DNA from: Alphaproteobacteria bacterium
Lineage (GTDB): Bacteria > Pseudomonadota > Alphaproteobacteria > DSM-16000 > Inquilinaceae
Assembly: GCA_028281925.1 (NCBI GenBank)
Contig: JANQIX010000074.1
Coordinates: 1 to 49,596, forward strand
DNA: 49,596 nucleotides
Reading direction: 5' to 3'
The notes beneath the pieces were generated by a model. That model saw only the letters and a program-made list of their open reading frames with translations, did not search any database and was not told where the DNA came from. How positions within the stretch are numbered: position 1 is the stretch's first letter; each line of letters begins with the position of its first letter. Positions 17,902 through 27,986 of this stretch are shown piece after piece. The translations under genes were made by a program, and so were the position numbers.

Positions 17902-20543
17902 CCCTCCCGCTCCAGCTCGAATTGCCTGTGCAGCAGACCGATGTTCAGCTCGACGGCGTCGGTGGTCGCGTCGACCGTCAAGACCTCCGTCTGGTCGAGA
18001 TTGAGAATGCGCCTGGCGGCACTGAGCAGCCCAGGCAGTCGCATCATCGGCTGGCCGATCTTCTGCGCCAGGGCCACCCTGTTGAGCCTGCCGCCGCGGG
18101 ACTGCAGGGCCTCAAGGATCTTGCGCAGGTCCTCATCACGCGGGGCGCCGCGGGCGACCAGCCGTTTCTGGGCAGCGAAGACGGGAGAGAGGAAGAACGA
18201 GTCTATCCAGTCGTGCGATCGTTCCGGCTGGTCGAACAGGGTCGGTTGCCCGGCCTTGCCTTTCGGCAGGCGGGGCATCGGCGGCAGGGCAGCAGGCGGC
18301 GGCGCCTGCGGTTCCGGCTCAGGCTGGTCGAGCCACCAGGACGGCAGCGCCGGTGCGGCCGGCTTCCAGCCCGACACATGCTCGGTCGCGGAAAGCACCA
18401 CCAGCGGCACCACGACTTCCTGAGGCGTGACTCCGCCGTGATACCCGTTCTTCTTGGCCGCGTAGCGGATCCCCTCGCTGCACGCCATCACGGCGGTCGT
18501 CTGACCGTGCGGCGTCAGCACCCGACCACCGCCGATCTCGCATTCGTCTTCGTGCACGGCGCCGGAGGGCGGACGCCAACGGTTGCCGGGGTCTGCGGAC
18601 CGCAGGGCGGTCCCATCCTCCAGAACATGCCCATGGTCCGCGGTCATGACGATGATGCGTTCTGCTTCGCGGGCCGCCCAGAGTAGGGGCCGTATCACGT
18701 GCAGGTCATCCAGCGACCATACCTGATGAAGCTGCTGGGCGCCGGCCAAGTGGTCGTCGACCGCGTTGTGCACGACGCCGACGACCCGTTGTCCGCGGTC
18801 GGCGACGATGGCCCTGACCTTGTCGTCTAGCCCGGTCGTGTCGCCGAGCTCGCCTTTGTGGAAGAGAACCGGCGGCTTGCCGCGGGTCTTGGTCGTCAGC
18901 GCCGGGTGGGTAGCGAAGCCTGCCTTTTCGTCCGGCGCCGTGCCTCGTGCCAGGCGCCCGCACAGCAGGCTTGCCCGCGAAATCTCGGTGACTGTCGGCA
19001 GGGCGGCAATGACAGGTTCCGGCCGGTCGCGATCACTTGGGATGAACTCGTTCCAGCCCAGGTCGCCGAACCGCTCCGACAGCTCGCGGAAGACGGGGAA
19101 GCTCAAGCCGTCGAGGAGGATCATCAGAACGGACGCCTTCTCTGCCAGCGGCGCCAATACGCGGTCGAGCATGGCCTCCGCCGGTACGACGTCTCCGTCG
19201 ACCGCGGCCATGGCGTTCCAGGCCTTCAAGAGCCGGGCGAAGTTCCGATTCTCCGCCTCCCGCCGCGCCCGGGCCTGTGCACAGAGCGCAGCATAGGCGT
19301 CCGTCAGTTGCGGATCTTCGTCGCCGCCCATCAGCGCCCGCCGCGCCCAGTCGACGAAGCCGCCCTCGCCGGCATAGGCGTGCGCGGCTTCGCTGAACGA
19401 GCCGGGCGTCTTCTCCGGCTGCCGAAGCCAGCGGACCAGGCGCACCGCCATGTGCGCCCGCTCGCGAGACCGTGCTTCGTCTCTGGCGATGTCATGCTCA
19501 GTAAGGCGGCGGCTTTCCCCTTCCAGGGTCTGCATGGCCTCGCGCGAGGGATCGCCCAGGGCGCGCTTCAGTGCTGATGCGAAGTTGCCCCGCCGAGCCT
19601 CGAAGCCGGAACGCAGCACCGGGCTTAGCGCCGCGAACGGCGCCACGTGCAGCTCCGCCAGCAGGCGGTCCGCGCGGTCGAGCAACCGCCGCTTCGCCAC
19701 AGACCTCTCCTTGCGCACGACCGCGGTCGCGGCTTCGGCCCATCGGCGCCCGGCGACGGCATCGACCTTGCGGCGCCCGACGAAGCTCTCCAGCCGGACG
19801 GCAGCGGCGGCCAGGTCCGGCTCGGCCCGGCCGGCGGCGAAGATGACACCGCAGACGAGGCCGAGCGGCAGCGCATCGGTCCCGTACCCGGCCATGACGC
19901 AGGCGACGACCAGGGCGCCGGCTGGCCCCGAGACGTCGCCGAGCCAGCTTGCGATGTCGCTGCCCACCGGGTCCCCGAGCTGGGCCAGGCGATCGGCGGC
20001 GCTTGGTTCGATGGTCCAGGCCAAGAGGCGTTCCGCATCTGGCCGGGCGTCATCCAGGCCGATCGCGCGGTCCAGCACATGGCCCCACGCGGTGTCGGCA
20101 TCCAGCACACCGCCCGGCACCGGTGGATAGCCGCCCGGGGGCGTCCGCTCCAACAACAGGTCGGCCAGCCAGTTCTTACCACGCAGGCGGAAGTCGATGC
20201 GGCGGGCCCGGAAGGCGTCGCGCACCATTTCCCAGTTGTCGATGGACAGCACACGGCCGCGATGGAAGCGGGCGACGACATCGGCCCCCAGCTCTTCGTC
20301 GCTCAGCGGCGTCAGCACCGCCAGGCCGGCTCCGGCTTCGCCGTCGGCGGCGATCGTCTGGCGGACGGCCAGGGGCGAGTCGCACCAGGCGAGACGGAAC
20401 ACCCTGTCGCTAACGCCGATGCTCTCGGGCCACGCGGCCCGCGCCCGGGCACGGATGCCGATCAGGCGCACCTCCGGGGAACGCTGCAGGACGCTGCCGA
20501 GCTGCGCCTCGATCTCGGCTTTGGACGGCGCGAAGGGGGTCAC
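17898..20543 (-). CDS. pglZ: BREX phosphatase-superfamily protein PglZ
   Basis: 881 aa. The C-terminal half carries the alkaline-phosphatase-like PglZ fold: a metal-site LDGLSF near 477-482, the PTVTEISRASLL segment (516-527), VDDH (595-598), TADHGH (634-639) and the YHGGVTPQEVVVPL stretch (701-714). The N-terminal ~450 residues are helical and type 2-specific. PglZ is one of the two proteins found in all BREX types and is needed for defence; its substrate is not established. It is joined to pglY (ATGA overlap at 20540-20543) and brxD (17898-17901). All expected metal-ligand motifs appear to be present. Confidence 0.9.
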   Translation of the reverse strand: MTPFAPSKAEIEAQLGSVLQRSPEVRLIGIRARARAAWPESIGVSDRVFRLAWCDSPLAVRQTIAADGEAGAGLAVLTPLSDEELGADVVARFHRGRVLSIDNWEMVRDAFRARRIDFRLRGKNWLADLLLERTPPGGYPPVPGGVLDADTAWGHVLDRAIGLDDARPDAERLLAWTIEPSAADRLAQLGDPVGSDIASWLGDVSGPAGALVVACVMAGYGTDALPLGLVCGVIFAAGRAEPDLAAAAVRLESFVGRRKVDAVAGRRWAEAATAVVRKERSVAKRRLLDRADRLLAELHVAPFAALSPVLRSGFEARRGNFASALKRALGDPSREAMQTLEGESRRLTEHDIARDEARSRERAHMAVRLVRWLRQPEKTPGSFSEAAHAYAGEGGFVDWARRALMGGDEDPQLTDAYAALCAQARARREAENRNFARLLKAWNAMAAVDGDVVPAEAMLDRVLAPLAEKASVLMILLDGLSFPVFRELSERFGDLGWNEFIPSDRDRPEPVIAALPTVTEISRASLLCGRLARGTAPDEKAGFATHPALTTKTRGKPPVLFHKGELGDTTGLDDKVRAIVADRGQRVVGVVHNAVDDHLAGAQQLHQVWSLDDLHVIRPLLWAAREAERIIVMTADHGHVLEDGTALRSADPGNRWRPPSGAVHEDECEIGGGRVLTPHGQTTAVMACSEGIRYAAKKNGYHGGVTPQEVVVPLVVLSATEHVSGWKPAAPALPSWWLDQPEPEPQAPPPAALPPMPRLPKGKAGQPTLFDQPERSHDWIDSFFLSPVFAAQKRLVARGAPRDEDLRKILEALQSRGGRLNRVALAQKIGQPMMRLPGLLSAARRILNLDQTEVLTVDATTDAVELNIGLLHRQFELEREG

Positions 20544-23500
20544 GCGTCTTGCCCCCGCTTGCGGATCTCCCAGCTGATATCGACGGTGCAGTCTTCGTTT
20601 TCGTCGATCCGCCGGCCGATATGGGTCAAGACCTGCCTGGCATCACCGGCAGCGAGACCGTTGCGTCGTTCGCGCTCGATCACCTTTGCCGACGGTGGCG
20701 CGGGCGTTGGCGGCGCCGGCACCGGCCCGATATCGGTCAGAAGGGCGAGCGCCTTGCCCTTGACCTCCGCGATCGCGGGCTGCAGGGCGATGACGTGCTC
20801 GTCCGCGGCAAGAACCTCGGCGGTTCGGGCGAGCAGGGCGCCGGCCGCGGACCGTCGCTCGTCGGCAAGCTTGCCCACCGCCTCGAAGATGGCCCAATCG
20901 GTCTTGTTCAACGCGTCGTCCAGCATCGCTGCTTTGCCGATCGTCTGTGACATCGCCGCTTCGGACGTCGCGACCTCGGTCTGTGCCAGCGTCGAGACGA
21001 GTTCGGCACCGGACACCGTAGCGAGGGATGCCAGCAGGGCCTGCGCCGAGCGTGCCGTCTTCAGGCGGTGCGCAACCGCCGGGTCGGCGCCGAAGGTGCG
21101 CAGCCGCTCCGGGAGGTCGCGGCAGATCCGCTCGACGGCCGGCCGCACCTCCAAAACCTGGTCCGCCACCTGGCCTGCCAGGGTGGCGACATTGGCGGCG
21201 TTCAGCATCTCCGGCGGCACCAGCCCGAACAGGACGTGTGTCCGATGCAGGGCCTGTCGCCAGTGGTCCCCGGGCGGCAGGGCTTCCTGGCGCAGCTGCC
21301 AATCGTCGGGCAGCTTCTCCAGCGCTGGCGGCATGACGGCGCCGCCCATTCGGAAGCTGCGGTTGGTCTGCTCGGCAAAGGTCAGGATCACGAGGTTCGC
21401 CACCTCGTCCGGCAGCCCCATGACCTGCGGCTGGTCGATCCACCGGCGCAGCATGCCGACGGTCGTTGCGGCCCCGTCGCCGCCGCTCTCCAGGTGATGC
21501 AGGCGGCTGAAATGCTGCGGCCAGTGATGGCCGAGCACGAAATGGGTCTCCGCCATCTCACCCAGCTTCAGGGGGTTCGCGATCGAGCGGACGTGCTGGC
21601 GCGTCGCCTTGTCGGCAACATGGACGCGCCCGCCCTCCGCGGCGATCGCCTGCTGCAGGACGGTCCGCACGCCGCGCAGGATCGGCAGCCGTGCCTCCTC
21701 CTCGAACTCGGGATGGGCGGGATAGCGGTAGGCGAACAGCCGGTCGAGCAATCGTTCGAAGGCCTCTTTCAGCGATCCGCCGACGGGGATCTGCGGCTGG
21801 AAAGCGCGATCCATCGACTGCAGATGGTCGCTGCCGTCCAGCGGCGACTGGACCGCGTCGCGCGGCTCGCCGTCGATGCCGTAGGCCACGCGCAGGCAGG
21901 CGTTCAGACGCTGCTGCAACTGGCTGTGCTGGTTGGTCAGAATGGCCTTGGCCTGGGCGCGATCGACCGCCGACATGAAACCGGCGTGACGCTCGAACCG
22001 GTCGGCGCTTGCCAGCAGATAGTCGAGGATGACCAGCCGGCCGAGCTCATGCTGCGCCTTGTCGCTCAGGAAGGACGGCAGCCACACCAGCGTGCTGGCC
22101 GAGCCGGCAAAGCGGCCCAGGCGATCGATATCGTCCTTCGGCCCGTGCCCGGGATCGTCGAACGGGAAATCCAGCACCACGGTCCAGCCGTCGCCGCCGC
22201 GGCCCCGCAGCCGGTCGTCGGACATCTCACGGACATTGTCGTAGACGACATCGACCTCCCGCTTCGTGCCGCGCCAGCGAAGCTCGAAGGTGGAGAACAA
22301 CTCATTGCCTTCGCGGATCTCCAGGGCTTCGAACAGCATGGTGCGAATCTTGCGCCGCCGGTTGCCCTGGTTGTCCTCTTTGCCGGCGTTGGCAATGATC
22401 GGATCGCTGTCGATGCCCGTGATCTGGACGGAGATCACCGGGTTCGCATCGTCGGTGATCTTGATCTCGCCAATCTGGGTCGCCCATTCGCGGCATCGGG
22501 TCAGCACCGCTTTGCCCTCCAGCCCTGGGATAGGCGACCGGACTGTGCCGTGGTTGAGCGCGGCCAGCCGCTGCCCGGTCAGGGCCTTCAATGCCGGGAC
22601 CTCCGGCACCAGTGCGGCCAGCAGCAGCGTCTTGATCAGCCGCGCGTCGTTGCGCAGGTTCACCGCCTTATCCGCATCGGCGCTGCCGGCCAGGACATCC
22701 TGCCAGGCGACGCCGTGCCGGCCCTCCAGCAGCGGCAGCAGCTTCTGTGCGTACAGCTTCTTGGCGTTCTCGAAATGGATGCGGGTGGAATCCGTGAACG
22801 GCTCGTCGCCCTCCGCGATCACGTCATAGAGGTCGCCGACCGGGATCAGCTGTCCCAGCTCCAGCTCGTCCCGTCGGTCGACCAGCAACTGCACCATCAG
22901 CCTGAGCGCCGTCCGTTCCCGCTGCAGCACCGAAGACACGGCGATCAGCGCCTGCACCAGCGCCGGGCTGAAGGGATAGACCTGGCGGAACAGCGCGCGG
23001 TCGGCCTCGGTGGTCAGCAGCGTGTCCAGCACCTCTCGCCGCGCCTGCTGTGTCTCTTCGAACGCTGCGTCCAGGGTCTGGCGCGCCGCCTCCGACCGCG
23101 GGCGCAAGACGCGCTTCTCGGCGATTGCCGGCAGGTTGCGGTCTTCCAGGGTGATGCGGTCGAACCGCGCCTCCCACCATTTCAGCACATCGGCGAAGCC
23201 GAGCTGCAGGGCGCCCGCCAGGTTCTCGCCGACCAGGTCGCGCAGGTCGCGCTGCCGGGCGACGAAGCTGACCAGCGGGATCGGGCGGTCGGCCCGCTGC
23301 GCCTCCACCAGCTTCGACAGCTTGGCCCCTTCGCTGGACACGAAGGTGAAGTCCGCCGCATGGGTGGCGAGCCACAGGATCATCTCGTCCAGGAACAGGA
23401 TGACCGCATCATAGCCCAGTGCCGCGGCATGCTGGCTCATGATCGCCAGGCCGTCGTCGATGGGAACGAAGGCCTCGCCGCCGCCTTCCGCAACGGTCTT

Positions 23501-24202
23501 GTAGGATGAGAAGAAGCGGGCGATCAGATCGGCGATCAGCCGCCGGCGCTCCGCGCCGCTCGGCGGCTCCAGGATCGCCGCCTCGAAGCCGGTGGCATCC
23601 CACAGGCCGGCCCCCAGCTCGCCCCAGCCGCCCGTGTCCGCGTTTGCGTCGCTCTTGCCGTCGTTCAGGTCGGCGAAGAACCGCTGGTCGCCCTGGCGCT
23701 GACGCAGCGCCTGCGCGTCGGCGAACAGCGACTCCGCCAGGTAGAAGCCGGGGACCGGGGCGTCCGGGTGCAGCGCCTGGACATGCCGGGCGTACTGGCC
23801 GAACAGGGCTGACTCGACGCTGCGCGCGCCGATCATGTGATAGGGCACCATCAGGAAGCGGCGTCCCTCGGTCCAGGCGTTGTGGCGCGCGACAACCGAG
23901 GCCAGCTCGGGGATCGATCGCGCGGCAACGTTGCCGGCCAGGATCAGGTTGAGGATCGCCATGAAGTGGCTCTTGCCGGCGCCGAAGCTGCCGTGCAGAT
24001 AGGCGGCCTTGCTGGTGCGACTGTCGATCGAACTGCGGATGAAGGCCAGGGCGTCGTCGAAGCAGCGCTCAAGCTGCGGCGTGACGACGTAGGACCGGAC
24101 GGTCTCTTCCGCCCGGTCCAGCCCCTGGGCCAGTGTCAGCACGAAGTCGCCGCGGCTCACCCGCTCGGGGATCTCGATCAGCTCGTTGATCAGCGTCGGC
24201 AT
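20540..24202 (-). CDS. pglY: BREX large ATPase PglY (BrxC-like)
   Basis: 1220 aa. The P-loop GSFGAGKSH is at residues 71-79 and a Walker B-like VILFLDEMILW near 260-270. Long helical regions follow to the C-terminus. The gene's place between pglX and pglZ and its size fit PglY, the type 2 counterpart of BrxC, a large AAA+-related ATPase required for BREX function. The start lies 25 bases after the pglX stop and the stop overlaps the pglZ start. The gene is long and uninterrupted. Codon use is strongly GC3-biased, giving several long but meaningless antisense frames. Confidence 0.9.
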   Translation of the reverse strand: MPTLINELIEIPERVSRGDFVLTLAQGLDRAEETVRSYVVTPQLERCFDDALAFIRSSIDSRTSKAAYLHGSFGAGKSHFMAILNLILAGNVAARSIPELASVVARHNAWTEGRRFLMVPYHMIGARSVESALFGQYARHVQALHPDAPVPGFYLAESLFADAQALRQRQGDQRFFADLNDGKSDANADTGGWGELGAGLWDATGFEAAILEPPSGAERRRLIADLIARFFSSYKTVAEGGGEAFVPIDDGLAIMSQHAAALGYDAVILFLDEMILWLATHAADFTFVSSEGAKLSKLVEAQRADRPIPLVSFVARQRDLRDLVGENLAGALQLGFADVLKWWEARFDRITLEDRNLPAIAEKRVLRPRSEAARQTLDAAFEETQQARREVLDTLLTTEADRALFRQVYPFSPALVQALIAVSSVLQRERTALRLMVQLLVDRRDELELGQLIPVGDLYDVIAEGDEPFTDSTRIHFENAKKLYAQKLLPLLEGRHGVAWQDVLAGSADADKAVNLRNDARLIKTLLLAALVPEVPALKALTGQRLAALNHGTVRSPIPGLEGKAVLTRCREWATQIGEIKITDDANPVISVQITGIDSDPIIANAGKEDNQGNRRRKIRTMLFEALEIREGNELFSTFELRWRGTKREVDVVYDNVREMSDDRLRGRGGDGWTVVLDFPFDDPGHGPKDDIDRLGRFAGSASTLVWLPSFLSDKAQHELGRLVILDYLLASADRFERHAGFMSAVDRAQAKAILTNQHSQLQQRLNACLRVAYGIDGEPRDAVQSPLDGSDHLQSMDRAFQPQIPVGGSLKEAFERLLDRLFAYRYPAHPEFEEEARLPILRGVRTVLQQAIAAEGGRVHVADKATRQHVRSIANPLKLGEMAETHFVLGHHWPQHFSRLHHLESGGDGAATTVGMLRRWIDQPQVMGLPDEVANLVILTFAEQTNRSFRMGGAVMPPALEKLPDDWQLRQEALPPGDHWRQALHRTHVLFGLVPPEMLNAANVATLAGQVADQVLEVRPAVERICRDLPERLRTFGADPAVAHRLKTARSAQALLASLATVSGAELVSTLAQTEVATSEAAMSQTIGKAAMLDDALNKTDWAIFEAVGKLADERRSAAGALLARTAEVLAADEHVIALQPAIAEVKGKALALLTDIGPVPAPPTPAPPSAKVIERERRNGLAAGDARQVLTHIGRRIDENEDCTVDISWEIRKRGQDA

Positions 24203-24227
24203 CGGCCCTGTCCGGTCGTCCTCTTTC

Positions 24228-27200
24228 TTATCCCGCGGCCTTGCGGCGGCGGCCGCGGCCGGCCGGGGCCGTCTGCGGCGGGGACCGGTCGCGCAGGCCG
24301 TCGACGGTCAGGCCCAGCTCCCGCGCCTCGTCATGCACGAAACCTTCGTAATAGTCACCCAGCCTGGCACCATAAGTGGAGTCGTAGTCGTTGTGCCACC
24401 GCTTCAGCCAGGGCAGCAGCTCAAGCAGGCCGACCAGCAGCGGCGCCAGGCGGTCGGCGGGCCAGCTTTCGCTTTCCTTGCGGTCGATGTAATAGCCTGC
24501 CAGCGCCGTGGCCTGCTGCAGGTGGTCATAGCCGGCCCAGGCCAGCGGCAGCGTGCCGTCGCCGTCGCGCTCCAGCCCCGGATAGCTGATGAACCGCTCT
24601 TTCGGCACGTCCAGCCCGCCGCGCAGCCGCCAATAGTCGACCTTCAGGAAGTCCGCCCGAGCGTACTTGGGCGGCACCGGGATGTCTCCCACCTCTCGGG
24701 CTTTGAGGCCCTCTGCCTCTTTGGCGGTCAGCCGACGCGGCAGGTCCAGCAAGCGTCCGTCCACGCGCACCCGCTCCGCCGTACCGTCTCCGCCCGGTGC
24801 CGGCTCCGTCGACGCGCGGGCGTCGATGGCATCTTCCAGGCGCTGCAGGGTCCACGTGTCCTCCCATGCCCGGCGCTTGCGCAGGCCACTCTCGCCGTAG
24901 CGCAGCACCGGCAGGAAGGGTACGGCCTCGGGCACGGCCAGGTCGGCGACCAGCCGGGCGAGGTCGAAGTCCGGCCGGCCGGCATAGAGCGCGGCCGCCG
25001 CCAGAAAGTCGCCGTCGTCGCGCGCCAGGTCGGCCAGCTGATGCGTCGATCGGATCGCCGGTGGCCCACCCCAATAGCGGGCATCCTCCAGCCGGTCGCA
25101 CAGCCAGGCGCGCAGCGCCTCGCGCTCTTGCTCCTCCCAAGGCTGCCACTGCCATCGGCGCTTGTATTCCGGCCGCTCCACCAGGCCGATCCACTTGGAC
25201 TCCGCGATCAGCGCGATGCGCCGTTCGACCACCGCCCGATAGTCGGCCGGCCAGTCTTGCGGGATCTCCGCGATCGGGGTCGACCGATGGCGCTCGAACC
25301 ACGTGGTCTGGAGCTCTCCGGCCGCCATCTGCCGGGCCATGACGATCTCGAAGGCCCGCTGGCCCAGCGCGATCGGCGGCGGGTCGGGATGCTCCACCTC
25401 TTCATCCAGCAGCCCGTAGAGCCGATAGCAGCGCCAGTCCAATTCCTCCTGCAGCGCGATCATGCGGCGGCGGATCGCTAGCGCGCGCTCGCGCGCGTCG
25501 TCGAGCGCGGCGCGGGTCGGGATGCGGCACACCAGGATCGCGCCAGGAAGCGCGTCTGCCAGCTCTTGACCAAGTCGATCCAGCTCCCGCGCTAGCGTCA
25601 TTGGACAGGAATCGGCAAGAGGGAACTGACCAACCTTAGTGCCATTAAAGGCATAGAAGTCCTCAAACGGGTCCGTCCGCTGCCTAGCACCTCTCTGATC
25701 CACCGTACTACCTTTGTTGTGGCAAACCTGCTTGAACCAGAAGCAGGCGGCAGAGCTGTTCAGCAAGCCTACTAGAGCCAAGTGATCATCGACCGATGAT
25801 CCAAGCGGAAGCTTGATGACTGGCGCAGTACGGTTGAACACCTTTCCGCCGCGATCGAGAGCAAAGTGGTTGTGCGTCGCAATGTCAGCGAATGTAATCG
25901 ACAAGGGCGTCCGATAGCGGTCGGCAATCCATCTGTAGAACCCCCACCAAGGCTGGCCAAGCTGGGCTTTCGTCTTTTCGGCGAATGATACAGTTCCCGA
26001 TAGCAGTACCCGCAAGGGCCATAGGAACTGTCCCCAGGCTGCAAAAGGGCTGAGATCGACAAGCATGAACTCCTCATCATATGGAGCGAGCGCTTCGAAA
26101 AGAAGTTCGGCAGTCCAATCTCTGACCGATTCTCCCACAATAATTTTCTTTATGATGTCCGCGGATATTCGATATCGCCTAAGTACCGACGGCTCGAAGA
26201 CAAACGCTTCATCCAATCCCGGGAAGCTGGCGAAACCTATCTCCGTGGTTCCGCGGCCACTCTCAGCATTCCTGGATTGTCCTTTTGATCGCCTGACAGC
26301 CACTCTTGACGAGAGCGGCGCACGTGCTGGACCTTCGATGACTTCTCGGACGGTCGCCGCCCCACCGCCAGTTAGGCTCCATGGGTGCGTATCAAAGGCT
26401 GCGCGCGGCGTATCTGCGACGGAGACGTAGGCGCTCTCGCTGCCGGCGCGGTCGATCTGGGTCAGGATTGCGGTCCACACCTCACCCCTGGCAGGGTCGG
26501 CCGGGGTTGCCGGTTCGCCCTTGATGCCCATGGCCGTGCGCACCGTGGCGTCCACCGGCATGCGGTTTCGGCCGAACAGCAGGGCGGTGGGCGTCCCATG
26601 GCCGGGAATGTACGCGCCCGCCGTGTCGACCACGTGGGTCAGGTCGACGATCGGGAAGAACTGTTCGATCAGCTTCTTCCCGTATTCCCGCTTCATGAAC
26701 GCGTTGGAGACGATCATGCCGACGAAGCCGGCGCGGCCGTCGACATTGGCGATCGCCAGGTCGAAGAACCGCTCGATGAACGGGACCGATAGCGCGTACT
26801 TCATGTGGCAGGAGCCGAAACGGTCCCGGTACGCCCGGTTGAGCCCCGGGTCCTTCGGCGTGATGTAGGGCGGGTTGCCGACCACGGCGTGGTATTGGCG
26901 GCCCAGGATGCCGGCGATCGCTGCGGCGTCTTCGGCATGGGTGAAGTGGCGCACGCCTTCGCTGCGGGAATGGTAGGCCGCGCCGTCCAGGTCCAGCCGC
27001 TCGAAGCGGCGACCGTGCAACAGTGAATCCCCGGTTGCCACGTTGATGTCGAAATCCGCCGCGTCCTTCAGCCGCTGGGTGCCGCAGGCCTTCAGCGCCG
27101 CCGTCAGCAGGCGGAAGCGGGCTATGGCGACGGCGACGGGGTTGATGTCGATGCCGGCGACGGCGTCCAGCGCCGCCTGGGCCGCCGCGGGCAGCGGCAG

Positions 27201-27977
27201 CGACGGCTCGTGCCGCAGGCGCAGGTCGAACAGCCGGGCGAACGCATCCAACAGGAAGTGGCCGGATCCGCAGGCGGGATCGATCAGCCGCACCTCGCGA
27301 TAACCGAACTCCGCGATCGCCGGCGTCAGCGTGCGGTCCAGGATGAAACTCTCGACGAAGTCCGGCGTCTGCAGCAGGGCATAGCGTTTCTTCGCCGCCT
27401 CCGACAGGTCCTGATACAGGTCGCCCAGGAAGCGGGTGCCGTGCTGCGGGTCCGTGAAGTCGTGGTCCAGCGCCCCGCTGTCCGGGTCGACGCGCTGGAA
27501 CAGGCCGCGCAGCGCCATCGCCGCGTCGCCAGAAATCCCGAGACGCCAGAGCGGGTTGTGCGCCTCGTCGAACAGCGGGCCGACGCCGGGCAGGGCCGCT
27601 GCTTCGCGGAAGCAGGCTTCCAGATACTCGCGGTCCGAGTGGCGGGGGTGGTCGCGGAAATACGCCTCATGCCGGTCGCGGGCCCCCGCCAGTCGGTCGC
27701 CCGGCCCGGCCAGCCACGGCCGTTCCACCAGATGGTTGTCTTCGATGAAGCGCAGGAAGACGCATCCCAGGATCCAGTGCACCGCCGCCTGGGTGACCTC
27801 CTCCTCCAGCCAGTCGGCCTCGGTGCGCGCCGTCCGCCTGGCCTGCTGCGCCGCGTTCCACTCCTGCCGCAGGGCCGACTGCAGCGCTGCATCCCCGTCC
27901 AGGCGCTCGCGGATGTCGCGCTCCAGGCTTCTCAGCAGGCGCTTCAGGTCCTTCAACAGGCGGGCGGCGTCGACCAT
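24228..27977 (-). CDS. pglX: BREX adenine-specific DNA methyltransferase PglX
   Basis: 1249 aa. SAM-binding motif I DPACGSGHFL is at residues 233-242 and the N6-adenine catalytic motif NPPY at 368-371, in the order of gamma-type Eco57I-like enzymes. The long C-terminal part would hold target recognition. In BREX, PglX methylates a non-palindromic site in host DNA and is also needed for phage exclusion. The ATG is preceded by GAGGACGG and lies 9 bases after pglW. The part coded around 25600-26400 has lower GC and different codon use from the rest. That fits a swapped specificity region, as is known for PglX/BrxX genes, but this is inference. Confidence 0.9.
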   Translation of the reverse strand: MVDAARLLKDLKRLLRSLERDIRERLDGDAALQSALRQEWNAAQQARRTARTEADWLEEEVTQAAVHWILGCVFLRFIEDNHLVERPWLAGPGDRLAGARDRHEAYFRDHPRHSDREYLEACFREAAALPGVGPLFDEAHNPLWRLGISGDAAMALRGLFQRVDPDSGALDHDFTDPQHGTRFLGDLYQDLSEAAKKRYALLQTPDFVESFILDRTLTPAIAEFGYREVRLIDPACGSGHFLLDAFARLFDLRLRHEPSLPLPAAAQAALDAVAGIDINPVAVAIARFRLLTAALKACGTQRLKDAADFDINVATGDSLLHGRRFERLDLDGAAYHSRSEGVRHFTHAEDAAAIAGILGRQYHAVVGNPPYITPKDPGLNRAYRDRFGSCHMKYALSVPFIERFFDLAIANVDGRAGFVGMIVSNAFMKREYGKKLIEQFFPIVDLTHVVDTAGAYIPGHGTPTALLFGRNRMPVDATVRTAMGIKGEPATPADPARGEVWTAILTQIDRAGSESAYVSVADTPRAAFDTHPWSLTGGGAATVREVIEGPARAPLSSRVAVRRSKGQSRNAESGRGTTEIGFASFPGLDEAFVFEPSVLRRYRISADIIKKIIVGESVRDWTAELLFEALAPYDEEFMLVDLSPFAAWGQFLWPLRVLLSGTVSFAEKTKAQLGQPWWGFYRWIADRYRTPLSITFADIATHNHFALDRGGKVFNRTAPVIKLPLGSSVDDHLALVGLLNSSAACFWFKQVCHNKGSTVDQRGARQRTDPFEDFYAFNGTKVGQFPLADSCPMTLARELDRLGQELADALPGAILVCRIPTRAALDDARERALAIRRRMIALQEELDWRCYRLYGLLDEEVEHPDPPPIALGQRAFEIVMARQMAAGELQTTWFERHRSTPIAEIPQDWPADYRAVVERRIALIAESKWIGLVERPEYKRRWQWQPWEEQEREALRAWLCDRLEDARYWGGPPAIRSTHQLADLARDDGDFLAAAALYAGRPDFDLARLVADLAVPEAVPFLPVLRYGESGLRKRRAWEDTWTLQRLEDAIDARASTEPAPGGDGTAERVRVDGRLLDLPRRLTAKEAEGLKAREVGDIPVPPKYARADFLKVDYWRLRGGLDVPKERFISYPGLERDGDGTLPLAWAGYDHLQQATALAGYYIDRKESESWPADRLAPLLVGLLELLPWLKRWHNDYDSTYGARLGDYYEGFVHDEARELGLTVDGLRDRSPPQTAPAGRGRRRKAAG

Positions 27978-27986
27978 CGGCCGTCC

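Noticed and set aside
16675..18423. Plus-strand open frame of 582 codons opposite brxD and pglZ
   Set aside because: Mirror frame of GC-rich coding DNA; no motifs.
21068..23509. Long plus-strand open frame (813 codons) opposite pglY
   Set aside because: It is antisense to a gene with clear motifs; it arises from the strong GC third-position bias and has no domain or ribosome-binding site.
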